Source of the DNA: Carnobacterium inhibens subsp. inhibens DSM 13024
GTDB taxonomy: Bacteria > Bacillota > Bacilli > Lactobacillales > Carnobacteriaceae
DNA length: 64,000 nucleotides
Direction of reading: 5' to 3'
Assembly: GCF_000746825.1 (NCBI RefSeq)
Contig: NZ_JQIV01000006.1
Span: 2,408,501 to 2,472,500, forward strand
How positions within the stretch are numbered: position 1 is the stretch's first letter; each line of letters begins with the position of its first letter. Position numbers and translations under genes: made by a program. This document shows positions 46,656 to 55,357 of the stretch, in pieces. Under the pieces are notes generated by a model. That model searched no databases, had not been told where the DNA came from, and saw nothing but the letters and a program-made list of their open reading frames with translations.

Positions 46656-47259
46656 CATATATAATAAAGAAGGTATAGGAGATACACTTATCGTCATGCT
46701 TGGCGCCAGTGAATCTACAGAACAAAATTTTGAAAAAAGCAATGAAGTTATTAGAATTTTTAAAGAGAAGACGAAACAAACTGTTGGATACAATTTTTTC
46801 AATGCTTCTAGTCTTATAGACATTGAAGAAACTGGGCAAGTTTATTTGAATGAAGAGCAAATAAACGCTTTAAATGAAAAAATTACGTCAGCAGGATTTT
46901 CTGATACATTAGTAGCAGATGCTTCGCCAAAATTTGTTGTAGGGGAAGTCAAAGAATGTGCTGCTCACCCTGATTCAGATCATTTATCCATCACACAAAC
47001 CGAAGTAGATAATGGAGAAGTTATTCAAATTGTTTGTGGAGCACCTAACATCGCTCAGGGCCAAAAGGTTGTTGTCGCAAAAGTTGGTGCCTTGATGCCA
47101 AATGGTATGGCAATATGGGATGGTGAATTAAGAGGTGAACCAAGTCATGGAATGATTTGTTCGGCTCGAGAATTGAATGTACCTAATGCTCCAGAAAAAA
47201 AAGGTATCTTAGTTTTACCAGATTCTGCTGTTACAGGTGAACGTTTTCCAATCAATTGA
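46648..47259 (+). CDS. ytpR: tRNA-binding domain protein YtpR
   Basis: A 203-residue protein with an N-terminal DUF4479-like domain and a C-terminal EMAP/tRNA-binding OB-fold (FVVGEVKECAAHPDSDHLS, IVCGAPNIAQGQKVVVAKVGA, GMICSARELNVP). It resembles the N-terminal part of the phenylalanyl-tRNA synthetase beta chain but lacks catalytic parts. ATG 46648 overlaps the stop of the universal stress gene and is served by AAGGAAG; the upstream ATG at 46612 in frame is not supported. Adjacent to sftA as in Bacillus ytpR-ytpS. Confidence 0.92.
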   Translation: MISIYNKEGIGDTLIVMLGASESTEQNFEKSNEVIRIFKEKTKQTVGYNFFNASSLIDIEETGQVYLNEEQINALNEKITSAGFSDTLVADASPKFVVGEVKECAAHPDSDHLSITQTEVDNGEVIQIVCGAPNIAQGQKVVVAKVGALMPNGMAIWDGELRGEPSHGMICSARELNVPNAPEKKGILVLPDSAVTGERFPIN

Positions 47260-47276
47260 TTTAAGTTAGATTGTAT

Positions 47277-47367
47277 AAAAAGGCTTCAAAAGGTACCTTT
47301 CAAAGATAAGTAATCTATTTTTTGAAAGGCAGTTTTTGGTAAAGCCTTTTTTTGTGGGCTTTTTTTG
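47277..47367 (+). terminator. Overlapping tandem terminator hairpins after ytpR
   Basis: Outer hairpin AAAAAGGCTT (47277) / AAGCCTTTTT (47342), with an inner CCTTTCAAA / TTTGAAAGG stem. A second, smaller hairpin reuses AAAGCC (47341-47346) as its 5' arm with GGCTTT (47357-47362), followed by another T run. Confidence 0.7.
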
Positions 47368-47420
47368 AAAGAATATCGCGTGTTTCTTAAAGAATTCACC
47401 TATAGTCCAGCCAATTTTTA

Positions 47421-47429
47421 TGGTAAACT
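47421..47429 (+). promoter_or_regulatory. Extended -10 promoter for the sftA-type gene
   Basis: TGGTAAACT, 35 bases upstream of the start codon; no clear -35. Confidence 0.35.
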
Positions 47430-47463
47430 AAGATTCGTAGTAAGGTAGGAAAGGAGGGTCATC

Positions 47464-50400
47464 ATGCCAAAATATGATGGACCTAGTTATCAAAAGGATC
47501 AAGATCGTCAAAAGAAATTTAAATTCCCTTTCTATCGCGATGCACAAAACGTGACGAATAAGGAAGGTTCTTTAAAAACTTCAGCTTTAGAAAATGAAGA
47601 CAGTCAATCAGTTAATCAAAACATAAAAACGAACGAAAAAAAACATGGATTTGATTTTACAGCGTTTCAAAAAGATAATACTTCTGTTAGAAATTATCTT
47701 TCAACCATTGGTAAAGAAGAACAAATGAAACAAAGTGAAATAAAAAAGCAAAAGAAACAAGTTGAAAAAAGAATCAAACAAACGAATTATTCAAAAGAAT
47801 CTTTAAAACATGCGGCCACGCCATTCCAAGAAGGAAGAAGTTCGACACCATTTAAAGTTCAAAAAATCCCATCTCCCTATTATGGATTCCAAGATAGAGC
47901 AACTTCAAAGGGTAAAAACAATGCTATTGACTATTTAAAAATCACTTTAGCCTTAGAAAAGAAACCAGAACAATTTTTATTATTTGAGGAATATTTATTA
48001 AATAAAATAGAGTTGCCTCTTGAAGATAAGATAAAAGAAATAGAAGCAGTAGAAGAATTGGAATCAGTTGAAGAATTAGAATCAGTAAAAGAATTAGAAG
48101 CAGTAGAAAAATTGGAATCAGTAAAAGAATTAGAATCAGTAAAAGAATTAGAAGCAGTAAAAGAAATAGAAGCAGTAGAAGAATTGGAATCAGTAAAAGA
48201 ATTAGAATCAGTAGAAGAATTGGAATCAATAAAAGAGTTAGAATCAGTAAAAGAATTAGAAGCAGTAAAAGAATTAGAAGCAGTAAAAGAAATAGAAGCA
48301 GTAGAAGAATTGGAATCAGTAAAAGAATTAGAATCAGTAGAAGAAATAGAAGCAGTAGAAGAGTTAGAATCAGTAGAAGAATTAGAAATAGTACAAGAAT
48401 CTGAAGAAGAGTTTATACAAGAACCAGAAATAGTACAAAAATCTAAAGAAGAACCAGTTATAGACCCTAATTTAAAAGAGAAAAAAATAAATGATTCGAG
48501 ACATATAAATAAAAAAAGACATAGCCTTTCTCGTTCCTTAGTAGGTATGATTGAAGATGAACAAAACGTTCGACTTAATCGTGGGAAGGATGTCGCGAGA
48601 TATTTTGGCGAAGGAAAAATAGCACCTAAAAAAACTAGCCATCCTATTCATCAATCAAGAGTGACTAATAAGCCTAACTTACAAACTTCAGAAGAAATAG
48701 AAAATATGGAAATGCTTGCTGCGCTAAGTAGAATGAATTACTTAGATAAACAAGCATTTCCACCAGAAACACCAGAAACACCAGAAACACCAGAAACACC
48801 AGAAACACCAGAAACACCAGAAACACCAGAAACACCAGAAACACCAGAAACACCAGAAACACCAGAAACACCAGAAACACCAGAAACACCAGAAACACCA
48901 GAAACACCAGAAACACCAGAAACACCAGAAACACCAGAAACACCAGAAACACCAATTAATGACAGTAGTTTGGAAAATAATAGCCAAAGTATTGTTAATA
49001 TAGCTGAAGAAAGATTTTCTACCCCTGAGTTAGAAAGTAGAGTCCAAAAAGAAGTAGAAACCATTACAGAAGTAAAAGATGCGACAGAAATTGGTTTTGA
49101 AATAGATAGTTCAATCGAAGAAATTGAGGAAATATATGATGAAAATTATATGTTTCCATCAGTAGATCTTTTACTTCGTCCTGTAATGCTCGAACCGAAT
49201 GCGATTGATGACTGGGTGCTAGAACAAGCCGAAATATTAAATGAAACTCTAGATGCATTTAATATCCATGCTCAAGTAATAGGTTGGACAATTGGGCCAG
49301 CAGTTACTCAATTTGAACTTCAATTAGGTCGTGGAGTAAAAGTTAACAAGATAACCAATCTGTCCGATGATTTAAAACTATCATTAGCTGCAAAGGATAT
49401 TCGTATTGAAGCACCGATTCCAGGAAAAAGTTCAGTTGGAATTGAAATCCCTAATAAAAAATCAAGACCGGTCATGCTTTCAGAAGTTATGGAAAGTGTA
49501 GAGTTTAAAGAAAGTACTTCTCCTTTAACGGTAGCCATTGGAGTCAATATAGCAGGTGAAGCTGTTGTTTCTACTATTGATAAGATGCCACATGGATTGA
49601 TTGCTGGAGCAACAGGTTCAGGTAAAAGTGTTTTCATCAATTCACTTTTAGTGAGTTTGCTGTATAAAGCTACACCAAGTGAAGTGAAATTGCTTTTAAT
49701 TGATCCAAAAGCAGTTGAGTTAGCTCCTTATAATGAAATTCCTCATCTTCTTTCACCAGTCATTTCTGAACCTAAAGCAGCTAGTGAAGCTTTAAAATGG
49801 GCAGTAAACGAAATGGAAGAACGCTATCAAAAATTAGCTGCAGCAGGTGTTCGTAATATCCAACGATTTAATGAAAAAGCTGAAGAACATGAAGATTTTG
49901 GGTTGAAGATGCCTTATATTGTCATTGTCATTGATGAGCTGGCTGACTTGATGATGGTGGCTAGCAACGATGTACAAGATTCAATTGCTAGAATTACTCA
50001 AAAAGCTAGAGCAGCAGGAATTCATTTAATTGTTGCTACACAACGTCCAAGTGTGGATGTTATTACAGGAACTATAAAAAATAATATTCCGACTAGGGTA
50101 GCCTTTATGGTATCGAGTCAAGTTGATTCACGTACGATCTTAGACACAGGTGGAGCTGAAAAACTACTTGGAAGAGGAGATATGTTGTTCCAAGAAAATG
50201 GATCAGGACGCCCAATTCGTGTGCAAGGAACGTATGTTGAAAAAGAAATAGAGCGTATTGTTAAACATGTGAAAGACCAACGATCTGCAAATTATCTATT
50301 TGAACCGGAATCACTGATGATGAAATTAGAATCGGTCGAGGGAAAAGATGAACTATTTGAAGATGTCCTTCCTTTCATTGTTTCAGAAGGACAGGTTTCT

Positions 50401-50556
50401 GCATCTGCTCTCCAACGAAAATTTAAAATTGGATTTAATCGAGCAGCCAATCTAATTGAATCGCTAGAAAATGAAAATTTTATATCTGGTCACAAAGGAT
50501 CAAAACCACGAGAAGTATTTTTAACAAAAGCTGACTATGAAGAAAAATTTTTATAA
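47464..50556 (+). CDS. sftA: Soluble FtsK/SpoIIIE-family DNA translocase (SftA-type) with two repeat tracts
   Basis: A 1030-residue DNA translocase. The N-terminal half has no membrane segments, so it is the soluble SftA (YtpS) form that works at the division septum, not membrane-bound SpoIIIE. Residues 191-310 are twenty hexapeptides of the type KELEAV/EELESV, and residues 434-496 are 21 copies of PET. The motor starts near 570 with FPSVDLLLRP and carries Walker A GATGSGKSVF near 715, VIVIDELADLMMV (Walker B) and TQRPSVDVITG. A winged-helix gamma domain (ASALQRKFKIGFNRAANLIESL) ends the protein. The neighbours ytpR and murC match Bacillus. The start is set by AAAGGAGGG. Confidence 0.93.
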   Translation: MPKYDGPSYQKDQDRQKKFKFPFYRDAQNVTNKEGSLKTSALENEDSQSVNQNIKTNEKKHGFDFTAFQKDNTSVRNYLSTIGKEEQMKQSEIKKQKKQVEKRIKQTNYSKESLKHAATPFQEGRSSTPFKVQKIPSPYYGFQDRATSKGKNNAIDYLKITLALEKKPEQFLLFEEYLLNKIELPLEDKIKEIEAVEELESVEELESVKELEAVEKLESVKELESVKELEAVKEIEAVEELESVKELESVEELESIKELESVKELEAVKELEAVKEIEAVEELESVKELESVEEIEAVEELESVEELEIVQESEEEFIQEPEIVQKSKEEPVIDPNLKEKKINDSRHINKKRHSLSRSLVGMIEDEQNVRLNRGKDVARYFGEGKIAPKKTSHPIHQSRVTNKPNLQTSEEIENMEMLAALSRMNYLDKQAFPPETPETPETPETPETPETPETPETPETPETPETPETPETPETPETPETPETPETPETPETPETPINDSSLENNSQSIVNIAEERFSTPELESRVQKEVETITEVKDATEIGFEIDSSIEEIEEIYDENYMFPSVDLLLRPVMLEPNAIDDWVLEQAEILNETLDAFNIHAQVIGWTIGPAVTQFELQLGRGVKVNKITNLSDDLKLSLAAKDIRIEAPIPGKSSVGIEIPNKKSRPVMLSEVMESVEFKESTSPLTVAIGVNIAGEAVVSTIDKMPHGLIAGATGSGKSVFINSLLVSLLYKATPSEVKLLLIDPKAVELAPYNEIPHLLSPVISEPKAASEALKWAVNEMEERYQKLAAAGVRNIQRFNEKAEEHEDFGLKMPYIVIVIDELADLMMVASNDVQDSIARITQKARAAGIHLIVATQRPSVDVITGTIKNNIPTRVAFMVSSQVDSRTILDTGGAEKLLGRGDMLFQENGSGRPIRVQGTYVEKEIERIVKHVKDQRSANYLFEPESLMMKLESVEGKDELFEDVLPFIVSEGQVSASALQRKFKIGFNRAANLIESLENENFISGHKGSKPREVFLTKADYEEKFL
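48034..48393 (+). repeat. 18-bp imperfect tandem repeat (20 units) in the sftA-type gene
   Basis: Twenty consecutive 18-base units, exactly 360 bases, in frame, encoding K/E-E-L/I-E-S/A-V. Units differ by a few bases. Multi-unit blocks recur (for example KEIEAV-EELESV-KELESV), showing duplication of larger blocks. The encoded tract is strongly acidic and predicted helical. Confidence 0.92.
48763..48951 (+). repeat. 9-bp perfect tandem repeat (21 units) encoding (PET)21
   Basis: Unit CCAGAAACA repeated 21 times over 189 bases with no variation that I can see, in frame from codon 434. Perfect identity at third codon positions points to recent slippage expansion. Unit length is a multiple of three, so size changes keep the frame. 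Confidence 0.95.
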
Positions 50557-50564
50557 ATTGCTAA

Positions 50565-50615
50565 ACAAAAACTAAGAGAAGCTTCGTTTATTCTCTTGGT
50601 TTTTGATTTTTGTTT
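50565..50615 (+). terminator. Terminator after the sftA-type gene
   Basis: AAAAC-t-AAGAGAA / TTCTCTT-g-GTTTTT stem with T-rich 3' side. Confidence 0.75.
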
Positions 50616-50665
50616 AAAATACACTTGTATTTAGTTCATATTCAAAAAATACTATTAACAATCTA

Positions 50666-50702
50666 TGTCAATTGTTTAATTGAATTCGTTGTCAATTGTT
50701 TA
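50666..50702 (+). repeat. Direct repeat TGTCAATTGTTTA upstream of murC
   Basis: Two exact 13-base copies with 24 bases between their starts, each containing the palindrome CAATTG. They lie about 60-95 bases upstream of the predicted murC promoter, a position suited to an activator site. Function unknown. Confidence 0.6.
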
Positions 50703-50758
50703 TTCTGCCAAGAGTGAGAGGAAAATGAACATTTTAAGTGGGCTATTAAATTAATTCA

Positions 50759-50767
50759 TGGTATACT
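50759..50767 (+). promoter_or_regulatory. Extended -10 promoter for murC
   Basis: TGGTATACT fits TGnTATAAT with one mismatch. The leader would be about 200 bases. Confidence 0.5.
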
Positions 50768-50800
50768 AAATTCGTTGTAAATTTGTCTTTTCCAACAAGT

Positions 50801-50849
50801 AATAAGCGAATCATCTCATCTAATGGTGAAAAAATGATGATGGCTTATT
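50801..50849 (+). promoter_or_regulatory. Hairpin in the murC leader
   Basis: AATAAGC / GCTTATT outer stem with an inner ATCAT / ATGAT stem, followed by TTATTGTATCGTTTTG. Too poor in T for a confident terminator; may be an attenuator or the end of a short RNA. Confidence 0.4.
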
Positions 50850-50972
50850 TTATTGTATCGTTTTGTTTATTTAACTATAAATGTTTAGATTGGTACAAGA
50901 CACACTAAAAATAGTCACTTTCAAATACTACTATTAAAAAAGCGCAAGTATGAATATGGAGGAAATAAAGTA

Positions 50973-52301
50973 ATGAATAAAGAAACAATTTATCATTTCG
51001 TTGGTATTAAAGGCTCAGGTATGAGCGCTCTAGCATTGATTTTGAACGATAAAGGATTTAAAGTTCAAGGCTCTGATATAGAAAAATATTTCTTTACCCA
51101 AAAAAATATTGAAGAAGCTAAAATTCCTATCTTAAACTTTAGTAAAGAGAACATTCATCAAGGTTTAACTATTATTGCTGGAAATGCTTTTCCAGATACT
51201 CATGAAGAAATTGTTGCAGCAAATGAATTAGGCCTGACGGTTATTCGCTACCATGATTTTCTTGGACAATTTCTTGGACAATTTACCAGTGTAGCCGTGA
51301 CAGGTTCGCATGGGAAAACAAGTACTACAGGATTATTAGCGCATGTTTTAAGTTCACTTAAAGAGACAAGTTACTTAATTGGAGATGGCACTGGCCATGG
51401 AGTCCCTGATGCAGAATTCTTTATTTTGGAAGCATGTGAATACCGTCGTCACTTTTTAGCCTATAGTCCAGATTATGCTATTATGACAAATATTGATTTT
51501 GACCATCCAGATTATTACAGCAGTATCAATGACGTATTTGATGCTTTCCAATCAATGGCTAATCAAGTGAAAAAAGCTATTGTAGCTTGTGGAGATGATG
51601 AGCAGTTACAAAAACTTCAAGCGAATGTTCCTGTTTTATATTATGGATTTGGAGATCACAATGACTTCCAAGCTAAAAATATGACCCGATCAACAACAGG
51701 TTCTAGTTTTGATGTATATGTAAGAGACGAATTTTATGGTCATTTTGAAATTCCAACATTCGGTAAACACAATATATTAAATGCACTTAGCGTAATCGCA
51801 ATTTGTCAATATGAAAGTATTGATAAAGAGGGTGTAATGGAGAACTTAAAAACATTTAAAGGTGTCAAACGTAGATTTAGTGAAAAACAAATGTTAGATA
51901 TGGTCATCATCGATGACTATGCACACCACCCGTCTGAAATCCGTGCGACAATTGATGCAGCACGTCAAAAATATCCTGATAAAGAAATTATTGCTATTTT
52001 CCAACCTCACACATTCACTAGAACAGTAGCATTATTAAGTGATTTTGCAGAATCGTTGAATTTAGCTGACTCTATTTATTTGTGTGATATCTTTGGATCA
52101 GTACGTGAAGATCAAGGAGATATAACGATACAAGATTTAGTCAATAAAATTGATAATGGAGCGACTATATTGAGTGAAGAAAATATGTCGCCATTATTGA
52201 GCCATCATGATGCTGTTGCTATTTTTATGGGCGCAGGTGATGTTCAAAAATTTGAATTAGCATACGAGACATTACTAAGTCATTCGTCATTAACAAAATA
52301 G
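50973..52301 (+). CDS. murC: UDP-N-acetylmuramate--L-alanine ligase
   Basis: MurC adds the first residue, L-alanine, of the peptidoglycan stem peptide. The 442-residue Mur ligase has the Rossmann start [17 protein letters not shown], the ATP loop [40 protein letters not shown], and the C-terminal [14 protein letters not shown] and FQPHTFTRT. Start at ATG 50973 behind TGGAGGAAA. It has its own promoter and terminator. Its position after sftA is conserved. Confidence 0.97.
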   Translation: MNKETIYHFVGIKGSGMSALALILNDKGFKVQGSDIEKYFFTQKNIEEAKIPILNFSKENIHQGLTIIAGNAFPDTHEEIVAANELGLTVIRYHDFLGQFLGQFTSVAVTGSHGKTSTTGLLAHVLSSLKETSYLIGDGTGHGVPDAEFFILEACEYRRHFLAYSPDYAIMTNIDFDHPDYYSSINDVFDAFQSMANQVKKAIVACGDDEQLQKLQANVPVLYYGFGDHNDFQAKNMTRSTTGSSFDVYVRDEFYGHFEIPTFGKHNILNALSVIAICQYESIDKEGVMENLKTFKGVKRRFSEKQMLDMVIIDDYAHHPSEIRATIDAARQKYPDKEIIAIFQPHTFTRTVALLSDFAESLNLADSIYLCDIFGSVREDQGDITIQDLVNKIDNGATILSEENMSPLLSHHDAVAIFMGAGDVQKFELAYETLLSHSSLTK

Positions 52302-52302
52302 T

Positions 52303-52341
52303 AAAAAAGGTCTGAGACAAAAATCGTCTCAGACCTTTTTT
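52303..52341 (+). terminator. Terminator after murC
   Basis: Perfect 16-bp stem AAAAAAGGTCTGAGAC / GTCTCAGACCTTTTTT with a 7-base loop. Confidence 0.9.
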
Positions 52342-52629
52342 ACATCATTATACAGTAGGTATCGATTTTAGATGTAACATAGTTTTTATCTTCTGTTCTT
52401 AAAATTAAATCGAGTCTAAAAGACGCTAAAAAGATGATGTCAAAACCTAAAAGAGGAATAGCTCATTTAGGTTTCATTTTAATCTTTTAAACAACAAATA
52501 GAATTTTATCAGAATGATAAGCAAGTTCGCTATCTACCAATTTTTTTGTTAGAATAATAATGACAAGTTTGATTAAAATGGTTCATAAAATAAGATAATT
52601 AAAAAGCAGAAACTAAAAGGAGCTTTAAT
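52342..52629. other. Intergenic region murC - polA
   Basis: 288 bases. It holds a 9-bp perfect inverted repeat AAACCTAAA / TTTAGGTTT (52443-52474, 14-base loop) and a probable polA promoter TTGATT-16-TAAGAT (52569-52596). No gene seen. Confidence 0.5.
52569..52596 (+). promoter_or_regulatory. Possible polA promoter
   Basis: TTGATT (52569-52574), 16 bases, TAAGAT (52591-52596). Confidence 0.4.
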
Positions 52630-55290
52630 ATGAGTAATAAGAAAAAATTAGTATTGATTGATGGAAATAGTGTGGCGTATAGAGCTTTTTTTGCATTGCA
52701 TTCTCAATTAGAAAGAATGAAAAATAAAAATGGTTTACACACTAATGCATTGTATGGATTCCATAATATGATTGATAGTGTATTAACTAAAGAAAAACCG
52801 ACTCATGCATTAGTGGCTTTTGATGCAGGAAACACGACATTTCGTCATGCCTTTTTTGATGATTACAAAGCTGGTAGGTCTAAGACGCCAGGTGAATTTT
52901 CCGAACAAATGCCTTACTTAAGAGATTTATTAGAAGGATTCGGAATTAAACATTACGAATTAGAAAATTTTGAAGCAGATGATATTATTGGAACTCTGGC
53001 AACACAAGTTGATCCGGCAGAGTACGATGTAGTCGTTATTTCTGGAGATCGAGATCTAACACAACTAGCAAAAGAAAATGTGCGAGTAGATATTACAGTA
53101 AAAGGTGTCAGTGAATTAAAAGAATATACAACTGAATCGATTCAAGAGGAGATGGGTATCAGCCCGTTGCAAATCATTGATATGAAGGGGTTAGCAGGAG
53201 ATGCTTCTGACAATATACCTGGTGTAACAAAGATTGGTGAAAAAACAGCTCTTAAATTGCTAAAAGAATACGGTTCTGTTGAAGGAATTTATGAAAATAT
53301 TGATGCATTAAAGAAAAGTAAGATGAAAGAGAATCTTATCAATGAAAAAGAGACGGCATTTTTAAGCAAAAAGTTAGCAACGATCAATACTGATTCTCCA
53401 ATAAAAGTTGGTATTGATGATTTAGCTTTTTCTGGACCTGATATGGAAAAATTAATTGCTTTCTATAAAGAAATGGATTTTAATTCTCATTTGAGCAAGT
53501 TGGATACTACTGAATATGATGCTGAACAAAACAATCAAAAAGAAGAGATCTCCTATAAAGTAGTTACAGAAATTACAGAGAGCATGTTTAGCGATGATAT
53601 GGCTCTTTATGTAGAATTAATAGGTGATAATTACCACATTTCGCCAATTTTTTGTATAGGCTGGGGCAATGATGAACAAATTTATATTTCAGAACCTGAA
53701 GTAGTTTTTGCATCAGAAGAGTTTAAAAAATGGGCAAAGAAATTGGATGCTAAGAAACAGGTATTTGATGCTAAAAGAACTTATGTCGCCTTGAAGAGAC
53801 AACAAGTTGAGATGAATTCAATCAATTTTGATATCTTGTTAGCTTCTTATTTGTTGAATACAAAAGACAACAGCAAAGACTTATCTGAAGTTGCCACAGA
53901 ACATGACTATTATGAGGTTTCTTCTGATGAAAGTGTCTACGGAAAAGGCGCTAAAATTGGCATTCCAGAAGATAAAACAGTGACATATGATCATGTTGCA
54001 AGAAAAGTAAAAGCTATACGTATTTTAAGCAAACAATTAAATGACAATTTGGAAAAAAATGAGCAGACTGAGTTATTCAATGAAATGGAATTGCCTTTAT
54101 CCATCGTATTGGCTGAGATGGAACTTACTGGGGTAAAAGTGAATGACAAAAGGTTAATGGAAATGAAAGAAGAATTTGCCGTTCGGTTAAAGGATATCGA
54201 GCAGCGTGTATACGAATTGGCTGGAGAAGAATTTAATTTAAATTCGCCAAAACAATTAGGTGTAATCTTATTTGAGAAGATGGGTTATCCTGTCATAAAA
54301 AAAACAAAAACAGGTTATTCAACGGCGGTTGATGTTTTAGAGCAAATGAGAGAACAAGCTCCGATTGTAGAACATATTTTAGATTACCGACAAATAGCGA
54401 AAATCCAATCCACTTATATAGAAGGTTTATTGAAAGTGATTGATAAAAACACGGGGAAAATCCATACACGTTATATGCAAACAATCGCTCAAACGGGTCG
54501 TTTAAGTTCTGTGGAACCAAACTTGCAAAATATTCCGATTCGATTAGAAGAAGGTAGAAAAATTAGGCAAGCTTTTGTTCCTAGTCATGAAGGATGGAAG
54601 ATATTCGCATCCGATTACTCACAAATTGAATTGCGTGTGTTGGGACATGTATCAAATGATCCTTTGTTAAAAGAAGCTTTTATTGAGGGACAAGACATTC
54701 ATTCAAGTACTGCCATGCGAGTATTTGGAATCACTTCTCCCGAAGAAGTTTCTTCAGAGATGCGTCGCAGAGCTAAAGCGGTTAATTTTGGAATTGTCTA
54801 TGGTATAAGTGACTATGGATTATCACAAAATTTAGGAATTAGCCGAAAAGAAGCACAAAAATTTATCGATAAGTATTTTGATAAATATCCAGGCGTTAAA
54901 ACGTATATGGAAGATATTGTGAGAGAAGCAAAAGATAAAGGTTTTGTCGAAACACTTTTCCAACGTCGCCGTTATTTGCCAGAAATCAATTCTAGAAACT
55001 TTAATTTACGGTCATTTGCTGAAAGAACGGCTATCAATACACCAATCCAAGGTAGTGCAGCAGATATCATCAAAATTGCTATGATTAAAATGGATAAAAA
55101 ATTAAAAGAATCAAATATGAAAGCAACTATGCTATTACAGGTTCATGATGAACTGATTTTTGAAGCGCCTGAAGAAGAACTTGAACAACTTGAAGCACTA
55201 GTGATTCAAGTTATGGAAGGTGCAGTAGAATTATCTGTTCCTTTAAAAGTAGACAGCAACAGCGGGAAAAGCTGGTACGAAGCGAAATAA
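52630..55290 (+). CDS. polA: DNA polymerase I
   Basis: An 886-residue polymerase for Okazaki fragment maturation and repair synthesis. The N-terminal 5'-3' exonuclease has VLIDGNSVAYRAFFAL, YHNM-like FHNMIDSVL, FEADDIIGTLA, ISGDRDLTQLA and GLAGDASDNIPG. The central domain (about 310-480) lacks the carboxylate motifs of an active proofreading exonuclease, as in Bacillus-type Pol I. The polymerase domain has ASDYSQIELRVLGH (motif A), RRRAKAVNFGIVYG (motif B) and LLQVHDELIFE (motif C). Ribosome binding site AAAAGGAG. Confidence 0.97.
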   Translation: MSNKKKLVLIDGNSVAYRAFFALHSQLERMKNKNGLHTNALYGFHNMIDSVLTKEKPTHALVAFDAGNTTFRHAFFDDYKAGRSKTPGEFSEQMPYLRDLLEGFGIKHYELENFEADDIIGTLATQVDPAEYDVVVISGDRDLTQLAKENVRVDITVKGVSELKEYTTESIQEEMGISPLQIIDMKGLAGDASDNIPGVTKIGEKTALKLLKEYGSVEGIYENIDALKKSKMKENLINEKETAFLSKKLATINTDSPIKVGIDDLAFSGPDMEKLIAFYKEMDFNSHLSKLDTTEYDAEQNNQKEEISYKVVTEITESMFSDDMALYVELIGDNYHISPIFCIGWGNDEQIYISEPEVVFASEEFKKWAKKLDAKKQVFDAKRTYVALKRQQVEMNSINFDILLASYLLNTKDNSKDLSEVATEHDYYEVSSDESVYGKGAKIGIPEDKTVTYDHVARKVKAIRILSKQLNDNLEKNEQTELFNEMELPLSIVLAEMELTGVKVNDKRLMEMKEEFAVRLKDIEQRVYELAGEEFNLNSPKQLGVILFEKMGYPVIKKTKTGYSTAVDVLEQMREQAPIVEHILDYRQIAKIQSTYIEGLLKVIDKNTGKIHTRYMQTIAQTGRLSSVEPNLQNIPIRLEEGRKIRQAFVPSHEGWKIFASDYSQIELRVLGHVSNDPLLKEAFIEGQDIHSSTAMRVFGITSPEEVSSEMRRRAKAVNFGIVYGISDYGLSQNLGISRKEAQKFIDKYFDKYPGVKTYMEDIVREAKDKGFVETLFQRRRYLPEINSRNFNLRSFAERTAINTPIQGSAADIIKIAMIKMDKKLKESNMKATMLLQVHDELIFEAPEEELEQLEALVIQVMEGAVELSVPLKVDSNSGKSWYEAK

Positions 55291-55295
55291 GAAGG

Positions 55296-55336
55296 AAATG
55301 TTTCTGCTATATTCAGTTATAGCAGAAACATTTTTT
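55296..55336 (+). terminator. Terminator between polA and mutM
   Basis: AAATGTTTCTGCTATA / TATAGCAGAAACATTT stem with T6. Unusually, it stands inside an otherwise compact polA-mutM-coaE cluster. Confidence 0.85.
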
Positions 55337-55357
55337 AGATAGAAAGGAAGTAAAAAT

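Larger units (their letters stand above)
50616..50972. other. Intergenic region before murC
   Basis: About 357 bases without a gene. Contents: a direct repeat of TGTCAATTGTTTA (50666-50678 and 50690-50702, 24-base period), an extended -10 promoter at 50759-50767, and a hairpin at 50801-50849 in the predicted leader. Confidence 0.55.

Noticed and set aside
47942-48229. Minus-strand leucine/isoleucine-rich open frame opposite the hexapeptide repeat
   Set aside because: Low-complexity complement of the GAA-rich repeats in the sftA-type gene; not a membrane protein gene.
48763-48951. CRISPR-like array
   Set aside because: Repeats are 9 bases, directly adjacent and without spacers; no cas genes are in the window. 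It is a coding microsatellite.
48674-49064. Minus-strand open frames rich in FLV, GVS or WCF repeats opposite the (PET)21 tract
   Set aside because: They are read-throughs of the 9-base repeat on the other strand, with no ribosome binding site and no independent coding signal; the plus-strand sftA-type frame explains the sequence.
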